Below are positions 8,984 to 17,682 of a stretch of 36,850 nucleotides of DNA, one piece after another. The notes beneath the pieces were generated by a model that saw nothing but the letters and a program-made list of their open reading frames with translations, was not told the DNA's origin and searched no databases. Made by a program: the position numbers and the translations under genes. The stretch's first letter is position 1. Each line of letters begins with the position of its first letter. Source of the stretch: Krumholzibacterium sp965370495 (lineage in GTDB: Bacteria > Krumholzibacteriota > Krumholzibacteriia > Krumholzibacteriales > Krumholzibacteriaceae); the NCBI GenBank assembly GCA_965370495.1, contig CBDUUV010000011.1, positions 1 through 36,850 of the forward strand. Reading direction: 5' to 3'.

Positions 8984-9391
8984 TTAATCTTCGAAAAATA
9001 CGATAGCAAGCTCTTTTTCTGCCGATTCCGGTGAATCGGAAGCATGCACCGCATTTGTCTGAAGACTGGCTCCATACATATAACGAATCGTACCGGGCCT
9101 CGCGTCCGCAGGATCGGTTGTCCCGACCAGATCCCTTATAAGTTTGACGGCCTCCCCTTCCTTCTCCAGTTCTATCCCGATCACATCACCGGATGTAATA
9201 TATTCTATCAGGTCCTTAAAGAAAGGTTTTTCAGCATGAATACCGTAAAAATCCCCCGCCCTCGCGGCATCGAAACTGAATTGCTTCATCCGGACGATAC
9301 TGAAATGGTTCTTCAGCAGAAAATCGATGATCTCGCCCTGCTTGTTCGCCTTGACTATCTCAGGCTTTATCATTAGAAATGTCTTATCCAA
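8984..9391 (-). CDS. ndk: nucleoside diphosphate kinase
   Basis: Transfers the gamma phosphate between NTPs and NDPs through phospho-His116 in NAVHASDSPESAEKE. Lys9 in MIKPE and Tyr49/His52 complete the usual site. At 135 residues it is of normal length. The start is a TTG at 9389-9391 with GGGAGG five bases upstream; the internal ATG six codons later would cut the first beta strand. Its position after sucD fits the known partnership of NDK with succinyl-CoA synthetase in nucleotide balance. Confidence 0.96.
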   Translation of the reverse strand: MDKTFLMIKPEIVKANKQGEIIDFLLKNHFSIVRMKQFSFDAARAGDFYGIHAEKPFFKDLIEYITSGDVIGIELEKEGEAVKLIRDLVGTTDPADARPGTIRYMYGASLQTNAVHASDSPESAEKELAIVFFED

Positions 9392-9497
9392 AACCGCCTC
9401 CCGATTATTTCAGACACACACCACATGTTTTCAAACACCCTGTACAGCCAGGTATCCGGCATTTAATCACCAGCGCGGCGGATTATCGCCTGGATCA

Positions 9498-10370
9498 CTA
9501 CAACATCAACCCCGATACGATCTTCGCTATACCTGCAGGCGTATCCGCGACCTCAACACCCGCGTCGGCGAATGCGGCTACTTTTTCCGCGGCTGTTCCT
9601 GTCCCGCCGGTAACGATAGCGCCGGCATGCCCCATCCTCTTGCCCGGGGGCGCTGTTCTGCCCGCGATAAATGCCGCGACTTTCTTGGGATACCCGTTTT
9701 TGATGATCTCCGCGGCCTTTTCCTCATCATTGCCGCCTATCTCACCGATCAGGATGACTACTTCTGTCTCATCATCCTTCGCGAAAAGCTCCATTGCATC
9801 CAGCAGGTTTGTTCCTATGACAGGGTCTCCCCCTACTCCAAGACATGTCGACTGGCCGAATCCATTTTCGGTAAGATGATAAACGATTTCGTAAGTCAAA
9901 GTGCCACTGCGTGATACAACGCCTACTTTACCTTCTTTGTGAATGTTGCCCGGCATGATTCCGACCTTTGATCTACCCGGCGAGATGACTCCCGGACTGT
10001 TCGGCCCTACCACCCTTGTGCCGCGCTCACGCACGTATGGCAGTACACTTACCATATCCTTAACGGCGATTCCTTCCGAGATACAAATGACAAGCTCTAT
10101 CCCGGCATCGGACGCTTCGAAGATAGCATCAGCAGCATATGCCGCGGGCACGTAAATAACACTCGTATTCGCTCCAGTCTCCCTGACAGCTTCTTCCATC
10201 GAGTTGAAGACCGGCACTCCGTCACCTGTTTTCGTTCCACCCTTGCCAGGCGTTACGCCTCCGACAACATCGGTTCCATATGCGATCATCTGGCAGGTAT
10301 GGAACCCGCCGTCACGGCCAGTGATACCCTGGACGATCAACCTGGTATTTTTATCGATAAGAATACTCAA
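9498..10370 (-). CDS. sucD: succinyl-CoA synthetase alpha subunit
   Basis: CoA-binding subunit of the TCA-cycle ligase that interconverts succinyl-CoA and succinate with substrate-level ATP or GTP formation. The 290-residue protein has the CoA-binding Rossmann segment LIVQGITGRDGGFH and the phosphorylated His248 in GHAGAIVTGG. The start appears to be a TTG at 10368-10370 behind GGGAG. It begins 21 bases after sucC. Confidence 0.96.
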   Translation of the reverse strand: MSILIDKNTRLIVQGITGRDGGFHTCQMIAYGTDVVGGVTPGKGGTKTGDGVPVFNSMEEAVRETGANTSVIYVPAAYAADAIFEASDAGIELVICISEGIAVKDMVSVLPYVRERGTRVVGPNSPGVISPGRSKVGIMPGNIHKEGKVGVVSRSGTLTYEIVYHLTENGFGQSTCLGVGGDPVIGTNLLDAMELFAKDDETEVVILIGEIGGNDEEKAAEIIKNGYPKKVAAFIAGRTAPPGKRMGHAGAIVTGGTGTAAEKVAAFADAGVEVADTPAGIAKIVSGLML

Positions 10371-10391
10371 AACCAGCTCCCTTTCCAGCGA

Positions 10392-11525
10392 TCACGCACC
10401 CGCGATCTCAATAGCTTTTTTGACACCTTCATCCATTGTGGCAGCAGCAGTCAGGTCGGTCCCTTCAAGAAGCTTCCTCGCCTCATCCTCATTGGTACCG
10501 GTAAGCCTTACGATAAGCGGAATATCCACTCCAAGTTTCTTTTTAGCTTCAAGAAGCCCGTTGGCTACATCATCGCATCTTGTGATACCGCCAAAAATAT
10601 TTATAAGGATAGCCTTCACATTCTTGTCGCGAAGGATGATCTTCATCGCTGAAAGCACCTTCTCCGGGCTGGAACTTCCCCCGATGTCCAGAAAATTTGC
10701 GGGCCTGGCTCCATAGTATTTGATCATGTCCATCGTGGCCATCGCCAGCCCTGCGCCATTCACTATGCAGCCGATGTTCCCTTCAAGCTTGACGAACGAC
10801 AGGTCAGCCTTTCTCGCCTCGACCTCACCCGAGTCTTCAGCCGTATCATCCCTGAGTTCCTCAATATTTTTGTGCCTGTACAGGCTGTTGTCATCGATAT
10901 TGATCTTCGCATCGATCGCCCATACCCTGCCATCGGGGCTGACGACGAGTGGATTGATTTCGGCCAGCGATGAATCAACCTCCATAAATGCAGTATATAG
11001 CCCCCTGAAAACCGGGGCCAGCTGCCTTGCGATATCCTTGTCACTGGTCAAAAACGAGGTCATCCGCCTTATCTGGAAAGGCAGGAGCCCCGATACCGGA
11101 TCGATGACGACTTTGAGTATTTTCTCCGGTGTGTTTCTGGCTACTTCCTCGATGTCGATCCCGCCAGCGGGTGAAATCATCATCAGCGGCTTACGGGTAA
11201 CCCGATCGATCACCATCCCGGCATAGAACTCCTCGGAGATGTCGACTGCCTTGGCTATAAGAACCTTTTTCACGGTCAGGCCCTTGATATCCATCCCGAG
11301 GATAGCTTCGGCTTTCTCGACCGCTTCGGCTGGATCAGAGGCGAGCTTAACGCCTCCTGCCTTTCCCCTGCCACCGACAAGAACCTGGGCCTTGACTACA
11401 ACGGGGCATCCAAACTCCTCAGCCGCTGCTCTTGCTTCTTCCGCTTCCGTGATAAAACGGCTTGGTGGGACGGGGAGTCCATATTTCGCGAATATCCCTC
11501 TCGCATCGCCCTCATGGATCTTCAA
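10392..11525 (-). CDS. sucC: succinyl-CoA synthetase beta subunit
   Basis: ATP-grasp subunit that binds the nucleotide and, with SucD, forms the active ligase. At 377 residues it is slightly shorter than the usual roughly 388. The N-terminal ATP-grasp segment contains VVVKAQVLVGGRGKAGGVKL. The C-terminal ligase part holds NIFGGITRCDDVANG. The start is a TTG at 11523-11525 preceded by GGAGGT, so sucC, sucD and ndk all use TTG. It precedes sucD by 21 bases. Confidence 0.95.
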   Translation of the reverse strand: MKIHEGDARGIFAKYGLPVPPSRFITEAEEARAAAEEFGCPVVVKAQVLVGGRGKAGGVKLASDPAEAVEKAEAILGMDIKGLTVKKVLIAKAVDISEEFYAGMVIDRVTRKPLMMISPAGGIDIEEVARNTPEKILKVVIDPVSGLLPFQIRRMTSFLTSDKDIARQLAPVFRGLYTAFMEVDSSLAEINPLVVSPDGRVWAIDAKINIDDNSLYRHKNIEELRDDTAEDSGEVEARKADLSFVKLEGNIGCIVNGAGLAMATMDMIKYYGARPANFLDIGGSSSPEKVLSAMKIILRDKNVKAILINIFGGITRCDDVANGLLEAKKKLGVDIPLIVRLTGTNEDEARKLLEGTDLTAAATMDEGVKKAIEIAGA

Positions 11526-11577
11526 TTCTAACCTCCATTGTGATGTTAAACGACATCAAACAACACCGGTTTCCAGT

Positions 11578-12903
11578 TCACCCGCCCTGCTTCAGGTAAT
11601 CCCCGAGTACATCCTTCAGATTCGGATGCCCAATCTCCGATAATTCATAAGTTACCCTGGCACACGGCTGGGAAATATTGATGATCCTGCTGAGATCTAT
11701 CGGAGTACCGATGATTACGGTGTCACATTCGACCCTGGCTATCGTTGCCTCGAGATCTTTGATCTGCTCATCACCGTAACCCATCGCAGGAAGGAGTGTC
11801 CCAACATCAGGGTAACGGTCGAATGTCCGCGCAATCTTCCCTGTGGCCCATGGCCTTGGATCGACCAGTTCAGCCGCGCCGAACTTGAGAGCCGCCATGA
11901 TACCAGCCCCGTACTGCATCCCGCCATGGGTGAGGGTAGGACCGTCCTCGACACACAGAACCTTTTTGTCCCTGATTAGTTCCGGCTTGTCGACACTGAG
12001 AGGAGATGCTGCATCGATGACAATCGCTTCGGGATTGAAGTTGGCAATATTCTCCCTGACTTCCTCTATACCCTCGAGATCGGCTGTATCGATCTTGTTG
12101 ATGACTACGACATCCGCCATCAGGAGGTTAGCGAAACCAGGGTAGTATTCCAGTTCGTGCGAAGGCCTGTGAGGATCAACGACCACGATGCTCAGATTCG
12201 GCTTATAGAACGGCATATCGTTGTTTCCGCCGTCCCAGAGGATCACATCTGCTTCCTTCTCGGCTTCACGAAGGATCGCCTCATAATCCACACCGGCGTA
12301 TATGATCACGCCATTGACGATGTGAGGTTCGTACTCTTCCATTTCTTCTATCGTACACTTATGTTTTTTCAGATCTTCAAGGCTTGCAAACCGCTGCACC
12401 TTCTGTTTGACCAGGTCGCCGTAAGGCATCGGGTGCCTGATCGCAGCGACTTTCCTGCCGGCATCCAGCAGGAGCTTCGCAACAGCCCTCGTCGTCTGAC
12501 TCTTACCGCACCCTGTGCGTGTAGCACAAATAGAGATAAGGGGCTTGGTACTTTTGACCATCGTAGGACCGGCGCCCAGAAGCGTAAAATGAATCCCCAT
12601 GGAATTTATAAGCTGTGCCTTCTGCATCACATACTGGGCTGTGATATCACTGTATGAGAAAACGACTTCCTCGACCTTTTTTTCTTCGAGAAGCTCTGTA
12701 AGTTTTTCCTCGTCATAGATAGGTATTCCGTCGGGGTAAAGGCTACCGGCAAGTTCGGCGGGGTATTTACGGCTGTCGATTTCGGGAATCTGCGTCGCAG
12801 TGAAAGCAACGATCTCCACCGAATCATCATTTCTGTACACAGTATTAAAATTGTGGAAATCCCGTCCGGCAGCGCCCATGATAAGGATTCTTTTTCTACT
12901 CAT
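11578..12903 (-). CDS. cyclic 2,3-diphosphoglycerate synthetase-like P-loop GTPase
   Basis: A 441-residue protein resembling archaeal cyclic-2,3-diphosphoglycerate synthetase and its uncharacterised bacterial relatives. The N-terminal Rossmann-like part begins RKRILIMGAAGRDFHNFNT. A Walker A variant, TRTGCGKSQT, lies near 128-137, DGGNND at 224-229, and a GTPase-type NKID at 269-272. I chose the ATG at 12903, which has GGAGGT at good spacing, over upstream in-frame starts. Bacterial homologues are not proven to make cDPG, so the product is unknown. It lies between rfaE2 and sucC in the same orientation. Confidence 0.8.
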   Translation of the reverse strand: MSRKRILIMGAAGRDFHNFNTVYRNDDSVEIVAFTATQIPEIDSRKYPAELAGSLYPDGIPIYDEEKLTELLEEKKVEEVVFSYSDITAQYVMQKAQLINSMGIHFTLLGAGPTMVKSTKPLISICATRTGCGKSQTTRAVAKLLLDAGRKVAAIRHPMPYGDLVKQKVQRFASLEDLKKHKCTIEEMEEYEPHIVNGVIIYAGVDYEAILREAEKEADVILWDGGNNDMPFYKPNLSIVVVDPHRPSHELEYYPGFANLLMADVVVINKIDTADLEGIEEVRENIANFNPEAIVIDAASPLSVDKPELIRDKKVLCVEDGPTLTHGGMQYGAGIMAALKFGAAELVDPRPWATGKIARTFDRYPDVGTLLPAMGYGDEQIKDLEATIARVECDTVIIGTPIDLSRIINISQPCARVTYELSEIGHPNLKDVLGDYLKQGG

Positions 12904-13002
12904 ATCCAGTTCTACCTCCATCGCAAACAGCAATAAAACAAACAAAAACTATAGCGAAACAACTCAGGCAATGCCTGCCCAGAAGTATGGATCCAGTGTC
13001 GT

Positions 13003-13479
13003 CTAGGATTCCTCCCTCATTTTTTCTATCAGATTACTTGTCGAAAAGCCTTCGACCATTTTTATTCTTTCCACTTTTCCGCCATTTTTTTCTACAAAAT
13101 CGGCGCCGACTATATTATCTCTGCCATATTCATCACCCTTGACGAGGACATCGGGCTTCAGCGCCCGGATCGTCTCGAGAGGTGTCTCCTCATCGAATAT
13201 TGTCACATAATCCACCGGCCGAAGCTGCAGCAGAATATAGGTCCTGTCGTCCTCGCAAACAAACGGCCGGCCAGGCCCCTTGCCGAGGCGCATGACCGAT
13301 TTATCGCTGTTAACCCCGACGACAAGACAGTCGCCATATTCTCTCGCCCGCTTCAGAAGGGTAACATGGCCCCTGTGCAGGATATCGAAACAGCCGTGTG
13401 TAAATACTATTTTTCTCTTCAGGTTCTCTTCCCTGAATTTTGTCAGGGATTCTTTTTCGATTATCCGGCCTGTAGTCAT
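13003..13479 (-). CDS. rfaE2: D-glycero-beta-D-manno-heptose 1-phosphate adenylyltransferase
   Basis: Activates heptose-1-phosphate with ATP to ADP-heptose for LPS core synthesis. The 158-residue nucleotidyltransferase has FTHGCFDILHRGHVTLL, with the HxGH-type motif at 35-38, and GVNSDKSV near 55-62. Both are typical of the C-terminal half of HldE. Here the kinase is a separate gene 51 bases upstream, so the bifunctional enzyme is split. Confidence 0.92.
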   Translation of the reverse strand: MTTGRIIEKESLTKFREENLKRKIVFTHGCFDILHRGHVTLLKRAREYGDCLVVGVNSDKSVMRLGKGPGRPFVCEDDRTYILLQLRPVDYVTIFDEETPLETIRALKPDVLVKGDEYGRDNIVGADFVEKNGGKVERIKMVEGFSTSNLIEKMREES

Positions 13480-13530
13480 TATAATTTCCTGTCAATGGTT
13501 CAAAACCCGGCGCCTGCCACCATGATATTC

Positions 13531-14508
13531 TCACGCGGGGAAAGAAGCTTCAAGCTCGCCTTTTGTGACAGTCGCTGTACCGAGCTCTCTGACCACAATT
13601 CCGGCCGATGCATTGGCCAGTTCTATCGAATCGTATATCGAAGCCTTTGCCGCGAGACCAGCGGCGAGTACACTGATTACCGTATCGCCAGCGCCCGTCA
13701 CATCGTAAACCTCACTTGCCCTTGTCGGGAAATGCTTTGGCTTTTTTCCTTCTTCAAAAAGGGTCATACCCTCTTCACCCCTGGTAATAAGAATTGCGTG
13801 AGCATCGAGATCTCTCAGCAGTGACCTGCCAACTTCCATCAGTTCCATTTCTGTCCGGATCCTGACATTATAAAATCCACCGGCCTCCATCAGGTTGGGC
13901 GTCAGGCACCACGCGTGCCTGTACAATTCGAAATGGCCTTCCTTCGGATCTACCAGCAGAGGGATTTCCTGTTCAGCACAAATCTCCCTGATCGTATCCA
14001 TTACAGGCATCGAAACAACACCCTTGCCGTAATCAGAGACCACTACCGCTTCGGATCCTTCCACGGCTTTTCTGACAGCGGAACGAAGCCTTCCCAACAA
14101 GCGGCCTGACAGTTCCATTACAGATTCAAAATCCGCCCGCACGACCTGCTGGTGATGGGCCAGGACCCTGATCTTTTCAGTCGTTATCCTGCCGGTGTCG
14201 GATATTACCAATTCAGTAGAAATATTCTGTTCGGCTAGAAGCTCCCTGGTTTCTTTTGCCTGTGTATCGCGACCGAGTACCCCCGCAAGTTTGGGAGTAC
14301 AACCGAGCGATATGAGGTTCCGGGCAACATTGGCCGCTCCACCGGGACGCACATCCGTTCTTTCAACATTTACGACCGGAACAGGCGCCTCGGGACTGAT
14401 CCTGTCGACCTGCCCCCAGAAATACCTGTCGAGCATCAGATCGCCAATAACTGCGACCGATGATTTTTCAATCAAACGGCATATACGGCTGACACTTCGC
14501 CGTCTCAT
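13531..14508 (-). CDS. rfaE1: D-glycero-beta-D-manno-heptose-7-phosphate kinase
   Basis: PfkB/ribokinase-fold kinase of 325 residues that phosphorylates heptose-7-phosphate at C1. It shows GDLMLDRYFWGQVDRISPEAP near the N-terminus, the PGGAANVARNL substrate motif (55-65) and the anion-hole/catalytic DVTGAGDT with Asp275. The start ATG has a G-rich Shine-Dalgarno sequence about eight bases upstream. It is the first gene of the long leftward block, and a good promoter lies upstream. Confidence 0.92.
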   Translation of the reverse strand: MRRRSVSRICRLIEKSSVAVIGDLMLDRYFWGQVDRISPEAPVPVVNVERTDVRPGGAANVARNLISLGCTPKLAGVLGRDTQAKETRELLAEQNISTELVISDTGRITTEKIRVLAHHQQVVRADFESVMELSGRLLGRLRSAVRKAVEGSEAVVVSDYGKGVVSMPVMDTIREICAEQEIPLLVDPKEGHFELYRHAWCLTPNLMEAGGFYNVRIRTEMELMEVGRSLLRDLDAHAILITRGEEGMTLFEEGKKPKHFPTRASEVYDVTGAGDTVISVLAAGLAAKASIYDSIELANASAGIVVRELGTATVTKGELEASFPA

Positions 14509-14603
14509 AGGGCTTACCCCCCAGACCTCGCTTAACTATGCGTGTGATCTGTGATTACATCCTACAGAGGAACGTACAAGCAACTTTGCAACACGCCTCC
14601 GGG

Positions 14604-14632
14604 AATATACTCCGAATGCGATATTAATTCAA
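14604..14632 (-). promoter_or_regulatory. sigma-70 promoter upstream of rfaE1
   Basis: On the minus strand TTGAAT (14627-14632) and TATATT (14604-14609) are 17 bases apart. This would start transcription about 90 bases before rfaE1, and could read the whole leftward block. A 7-base inverted repeat, CTCCGGG (14597-14603) and CCCGGAG (14649-14655), brackets it. Confidence 0.62.
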
Positions 14633-14699
14633 GAAGATATATCCAAACCCGGAGTGTCTTTTGACCATCCAGGCAATGTACATCCGGATAGCAGCATTT

Positions 14700-15404
14700 T
14701 CAATCATCCAGGTAATGAAAAGTCTCAACGATGTGGCCCGGCAGCGGGTCCCACCCTCCCTCATCACTCCGAATAACAGACTGAATGATATACAAATACT
14801 TTCCGCACCGCACTCCGATAGCCCTCAGATGGCCTGTAGTCGCCGGAAGGCTGACGGCTCCCATAGAATCGTTGCCCCCAGGATGATCAATACCTCCAAC
14901 AGACTCATTGATCCCTGGAGAATCGATGACTCCTGTTTCAGCTTCCCAACGGCCGACCAGTAAGATAGCGGATTTTCCATCAAAACGGATTTTCTTATAA
15001 CTGCTTACGCTTATCCCCATCTGGTAGGCGCCCCTGTCGATCTCGATCAGAATATTGATGAAACTATGCACTGTAAATTTCGTCTCAGGACTCGGGTCGA
15101 TGGATTTTCTGTAAACGAGTACCGAGCTGGTGCTATCACCAGCAAATTCAACGGATCTGTCCCCATGGCTTCCGGCATACTTCGATCCGGTCTTTTCAAC
15201 GTAGTAATTCCCGGGAATTTTTATTGAAAAGCCGTGCATGTTTATCTTTTGGAAAAGAATCACTTCTGTAAGGCCAACCGAATTCGTATCCCCGGAAAAG
15301 GCCCCCGGGGCTTTATCCGCATCTTTCTTTTCAGAACCACATCCCTGCATCATTGCTGTTAACACTGTCAGAAGAATCGTTGCGACCAACCGCCTACTTC
15401 TCAT
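14700..15404 (-). CDS. putative lipoprotein of unknown function
   Basis: A 234-residue protein not recognised by family. The start at 15404 gives MRSRRLVATILLTVLTAM followed by MQGC, a lipobox-like signal with the Cys near residue 22, so it is probably a lipoprotein. An in-frame start 16 codons upstream would bury the signal. Near the C-terminus two consecutive 12-residue units (DSPGINESVGGI, DHPGGNDSMGAV) are a tandem duplication. The 5' end overlaps the 3' end of the upstream membrane-protein gene by 11 bases, so the two are likely coupled. Confidence 0.68.
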   Translation of the reverse strand: MRSRRLVATILLTVLTAMMQGCGSEKKDADKAPGAFSGDTNSVGLTEVILFQKINMHGFSIKIPGNYYVEKTGSKYAGSHGDRSVEFAGDSTSSVLVYRKSIDPSPETKFTVHSFINILIEIDRGAYQMGISVSSYKKIRFDGKSAILLVGRWEAETGVIDSPGINESVGGIDHPGGNDSMGAVSLPATTGHLRAIGVRCGKYLYIIQSVIRSDEGGWDPLPGHIVETFHYLDD

Positions 15405-16290
15405 AACCCATACTCCATTCAGAACGTATCTGTACAAAATTCCCTCTTCCACCCGATCCGAACAAACCTGTTATCAGATGATATATCGCGAACAGCTCCA
15501 GGGAAAAAGGTAAATAGCCCCCATACCCGAGCACAGGCATCTCGAATATATGCAGAAAACCGACGAACGGAACGTTGTATACCCATCTCGGAAACGAATA
15601 GAAATTCCACATCTCCCAAAAAAAACCACATACCAGGCATCCAAGGCCAAGCGACAGCAAAGGCCTCCAGTCTCCGGCCTCAGTATACTCTCTAAGCGAA
15701 CGGTTCCCAAACCATACATTGACAGGTTCCAGAATAAAAACCACTGAACTCCAGAGCAGGGGAAAAAAATACCCGGGCCAGATCAGAAATGCGCCCAGCA
15801 TCACCCAACCTGCAAGGAATACCAGGACAACTGCTTTCCCGGTTTTCAGGAACGACCGGCTCCTTCCGATTCTACCCACCCACTTGAATGTGCTTACAAG
15901 CTCGGCCGTGCCAAAAACAGCCGGCATCACCGTCGAAAAACTGACCGTTGCGAAGACGGCATATTGAAGGCTTGAAAAAAGTTCCCTTCCCTGATACGAC
16001 CAGTTACCGGACCTGATATTGAGAAGTTCGAAAAGCCACCATGCCGGCGCCGAGATGACAAAGAGAAGCACATATTTCACGAGGCTCCTGGCGATCATCG
16101 AACTGCCTTTGCGAAGGAAAACAAGAGCATCGACAGTCAGGCAGTATCCCAGCCAGAGCGGGAAAAACCCCCAGCTGGTACGGGTCCCCGGGAGAGTCCA
16201 GTTAAGCATCCAGAAGACGGCTGTCAGAATCAGGCCGATCCATCCGTGAATCGGGAATCTGTTCCTGGCATCGCTCATACCAACCAGCAC
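15394..16290 (-). CDS. polytopic membrane protein of unknown function
   Basis: About 298 residues with seven or eight predicted membrane segments. A Trp/Phe-rich C-terminal region includes FFWEMWNFYSFPRW and FEMPVLGYGGYLPFSLE. Conserved-looking acidic and aromatic residues in membrane segments suggest an integral-membrane enzyme, but I cannot name a family. The start may be the GTG at 16290 (AAAGGAA about ten bases upstream) or the ATG at 16278. It sits 17 bases after the PH-domain gene and overlaps the lipoprotein gene. Confidence 0.7.
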   Translation of the reverse strand: MLVGMSDARNRFPIHGWIGLILTAVFWMLNWTLPGTRTSWGFFPLWLGYCLTVDALVFLRKGSSMIARSLVKYVLLFVISAPAWWLFELLNIRSGNWSYQGRELFSSLQYAVFATVSFSTVMPAVFGTAELVSTFKWVGRIGRSRSFLKTGKAVVLVFLAGWVMLGAFLIWPGYFFPLLWSSVVFILEPVNVWFGNRSLREYTEAGDWRPLLSLGLGCLVCGFFWEMWNFYSFPRWVYNVPFVGFLHIFEMPVLGYGGYLPFSLELFAIYHLITGLFGSGGRGNFVQIRSEWSMGYEK

Positions 16291-16307
16291 AATTAAAAAG
16301 TTCCTTT

Positions 16308-16910
16308 CTATTTTCCGGTATTTCGGCGGATCGCTTTCAACTCCTCAAGGATAGCCGCCATCTGATCACCTGATGCAACAGATTTTGATTCTTCGATTCC
16401 AGCCGCGTCGGGAGTCATTCCTCCTCTGAAGTGCCTCAGTTTTTCAACAATGATTTCGTAAACACCCTTGACGTCTGAGAGCCCTACAAGACTTTCCTCG
16501 GCTCCCGCCTGAGCACTCATCCCGGCCGTGTGCATATTCAGAGATCCAAGACCCAAAATATGCCTGTCGAAAAGCCCTCTTCGCACTGTTATATTAGTAA
16601 CGGTCCTGTAAGGAACATGTTTGACCGATTTGGTGATGATCCCGACATGGACTATTACTTCTTCTTCTCGTATCTCATAACTGAGGCTTCTGTAATAGGT
16701 GCCGACGAGTATCATCGCAGGAATCCACCACATCAGGTCGATGGCCAGAAAGATAATAAAAGCGATCGAAGCAGCTTCAATTCCTTCATCGATCGCTATC
16801 ACCCCACTTATTATTAATCCGAATATAACTACACAGAAAGCGACGATCGTAAGGATAAGACGCAACTTTTTGAGATAACTTCTACTCGGTTTTATCTTCA
16901 GTGTTTGCAT
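16308..16910 (-). CDS. bacterial PH-domain (bPH2/DUF304) membrane protein
   Basis: A 200-residue protein with two membrane helices (about 17-39 and 48-70), then a bPH2-type domain (about 78-160). The domain contains YRSLSYEIREEEVIVHVGI and VPYRTVTNITVRRGLFDRHILGLGSL, the recognisable core of YdbS/YdbT-like proteins. A charged tail follows and ends in a short helix (MAAILEELKAIRRN). Function in this family is poorly known; membrane-envelope stress roles have been proposed. AGGAGG lies five bases before the ATG. Confidence 0.82.
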   Translation of the reverse strand: MQTLKIKPSRSYLKKLRLILTIVAFCVVIFGLIISGVIAIDEGIEAASIAFIIFLAIDLMWWIPAMILVGTYYRSLSYEIREEEVIVHVGIITKSVKHVPYRTVTNITVRRGLFDRHILGLGSLNMHTAGMSAQAGAEESLVGLSDVKGVYEIIVEKLRHFRGGMTPDAAGIEESKSVASGDQMAAILEELKAIRRNTGK

Positions 16911-16952
16911 TGGCCCCTCCTGGCTAAAACAACATTAGATCTTTTTATACAT

Positions 16953-16982
16953 CTTATACAAACTCTACAGGACATTATTCAA
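16953..16982 (-). promoter_or_regulatory. candidate sigma-70 promoter for the PH-domain gene
   Basis: Reading leftward, TTGAAT (16977-16982) and TATAAG (16953-16958) are 18 bases apart, about 45 bases before the ATG. It is a plausible but not strong match. Confidence 0.45.
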
Positions 16983-17100
16983 ACATATCGGAATGGTATA
17001 TCATAATGTTTTTTCCGGCTACATTGAGGATCGATCCCGAATACTCCGCTCATCCGGACGCCGGAATGAAGCTTATAACAGGCTTTCCTGTTCAAACTTC

Positions 17101-17128
17101 TTGATTATTAAAAAAAGCGCTTTATAAT
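17101..17128 (+). promoter_or_regulatory. sigma-70 promoter for the ferritin-like gene
   Basis: TTGATT (17101-17106) and a perfect TATAAT (17123-17128) are 16 bases apart. The start of transcription would fall near 17135, so an in-frame ATG at 17135 could hardly be translated. This supports the ATG at 17189 as the start. Confidence 0.65.
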
Positions 17129-17188
17129 CCGACGATGAAAGAACTTTATAGAGGGTCATACGAAATCCTAAAGAAAGGATATTTGACG

Positions 17189-17659
17189 ATGAACGAGAAA
17201 AATTCTCTGAACTTCGGCAATCTCGATGAGATCTTCGATTTTGCCATCGAGAAAGAAAAGGAAGCCTGGGAATTCTATACCGAGTGGGCAGACAAAGCAG
17301 ACAAAAAGGCGATGAAAGAAGCATTTGAGGAGTTCGCACTCGAAGAAAAGAAACATGTAAAATTGTTCGAGGATCTCAAGGCCGGGCATTCTGTAGATGT
17401 GCCTGAAAAGAAGGAAATCGATTTCAAGGTAACAAATTATTTTATCGAAGTAACTCCATACGAAAACATGTCATACGAAGACGCCCTCCGCCTGGCTATT
17501 CAGCGGGAAAAAGCGGCTATTGAACTGTACACTGAGTTTGCTTCGCACAGCCCGTCACCTGAGATAACATCGGTACTCGAGTTGCTTATCAACGAAGAGA
17601 CGAAGCACAAGGTAATCCTCGAAACGCTTTACGAAGAACATTATCTGCCTGAAAACTGA
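17189..17659 (+). CDS. ferritin-like (rubrerythrin-family) diiron protein
   Basis: A 156-residue four-helix protein of the rubrerythrin/ferritin-like family. It is probably a peroxide-scavenging or iron-handling diiron protein in the cytosol. Predicted ligands come in two matching halves: a Glu near 23-25 with E53/H56 in LEEKKH, and E107 (QREKAAIELY) with E137/H140 in NEETKH. There is no C-terminal rubredoxin domain (no paired CxxC motifs), unlike classic rubrerythrin. The start at 17189 has AAAGGA upstream. It has its own promoter and no operon partner. Confidence 0.85.
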   Translation: MNEKNSLNFGNLDEIFDFAIEKEKEAWEFYTEWADKADKKAMKEAFEEFALEEKKHVKLFEDLKAGHSVDVPEKKEIDFKVTNYFIEVTPYENMSYEDALRLAIQREKAAIELYTEFASHSPSPEITSVLELLINEETKHKVILETLYEEHYLPEN

Positions 17660-17682
17660 TGATTCCACGTATAGCGCAATAG

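Noticed and set aside
14666..14717. Direct repeat CATCCAGGyAATG at 14666-14678 and 14705-14717
   Set aside because: It is short and single-pair, and lies partly in the lipoprotein 3' end; no sign of mobile-element ends or a regulator site.
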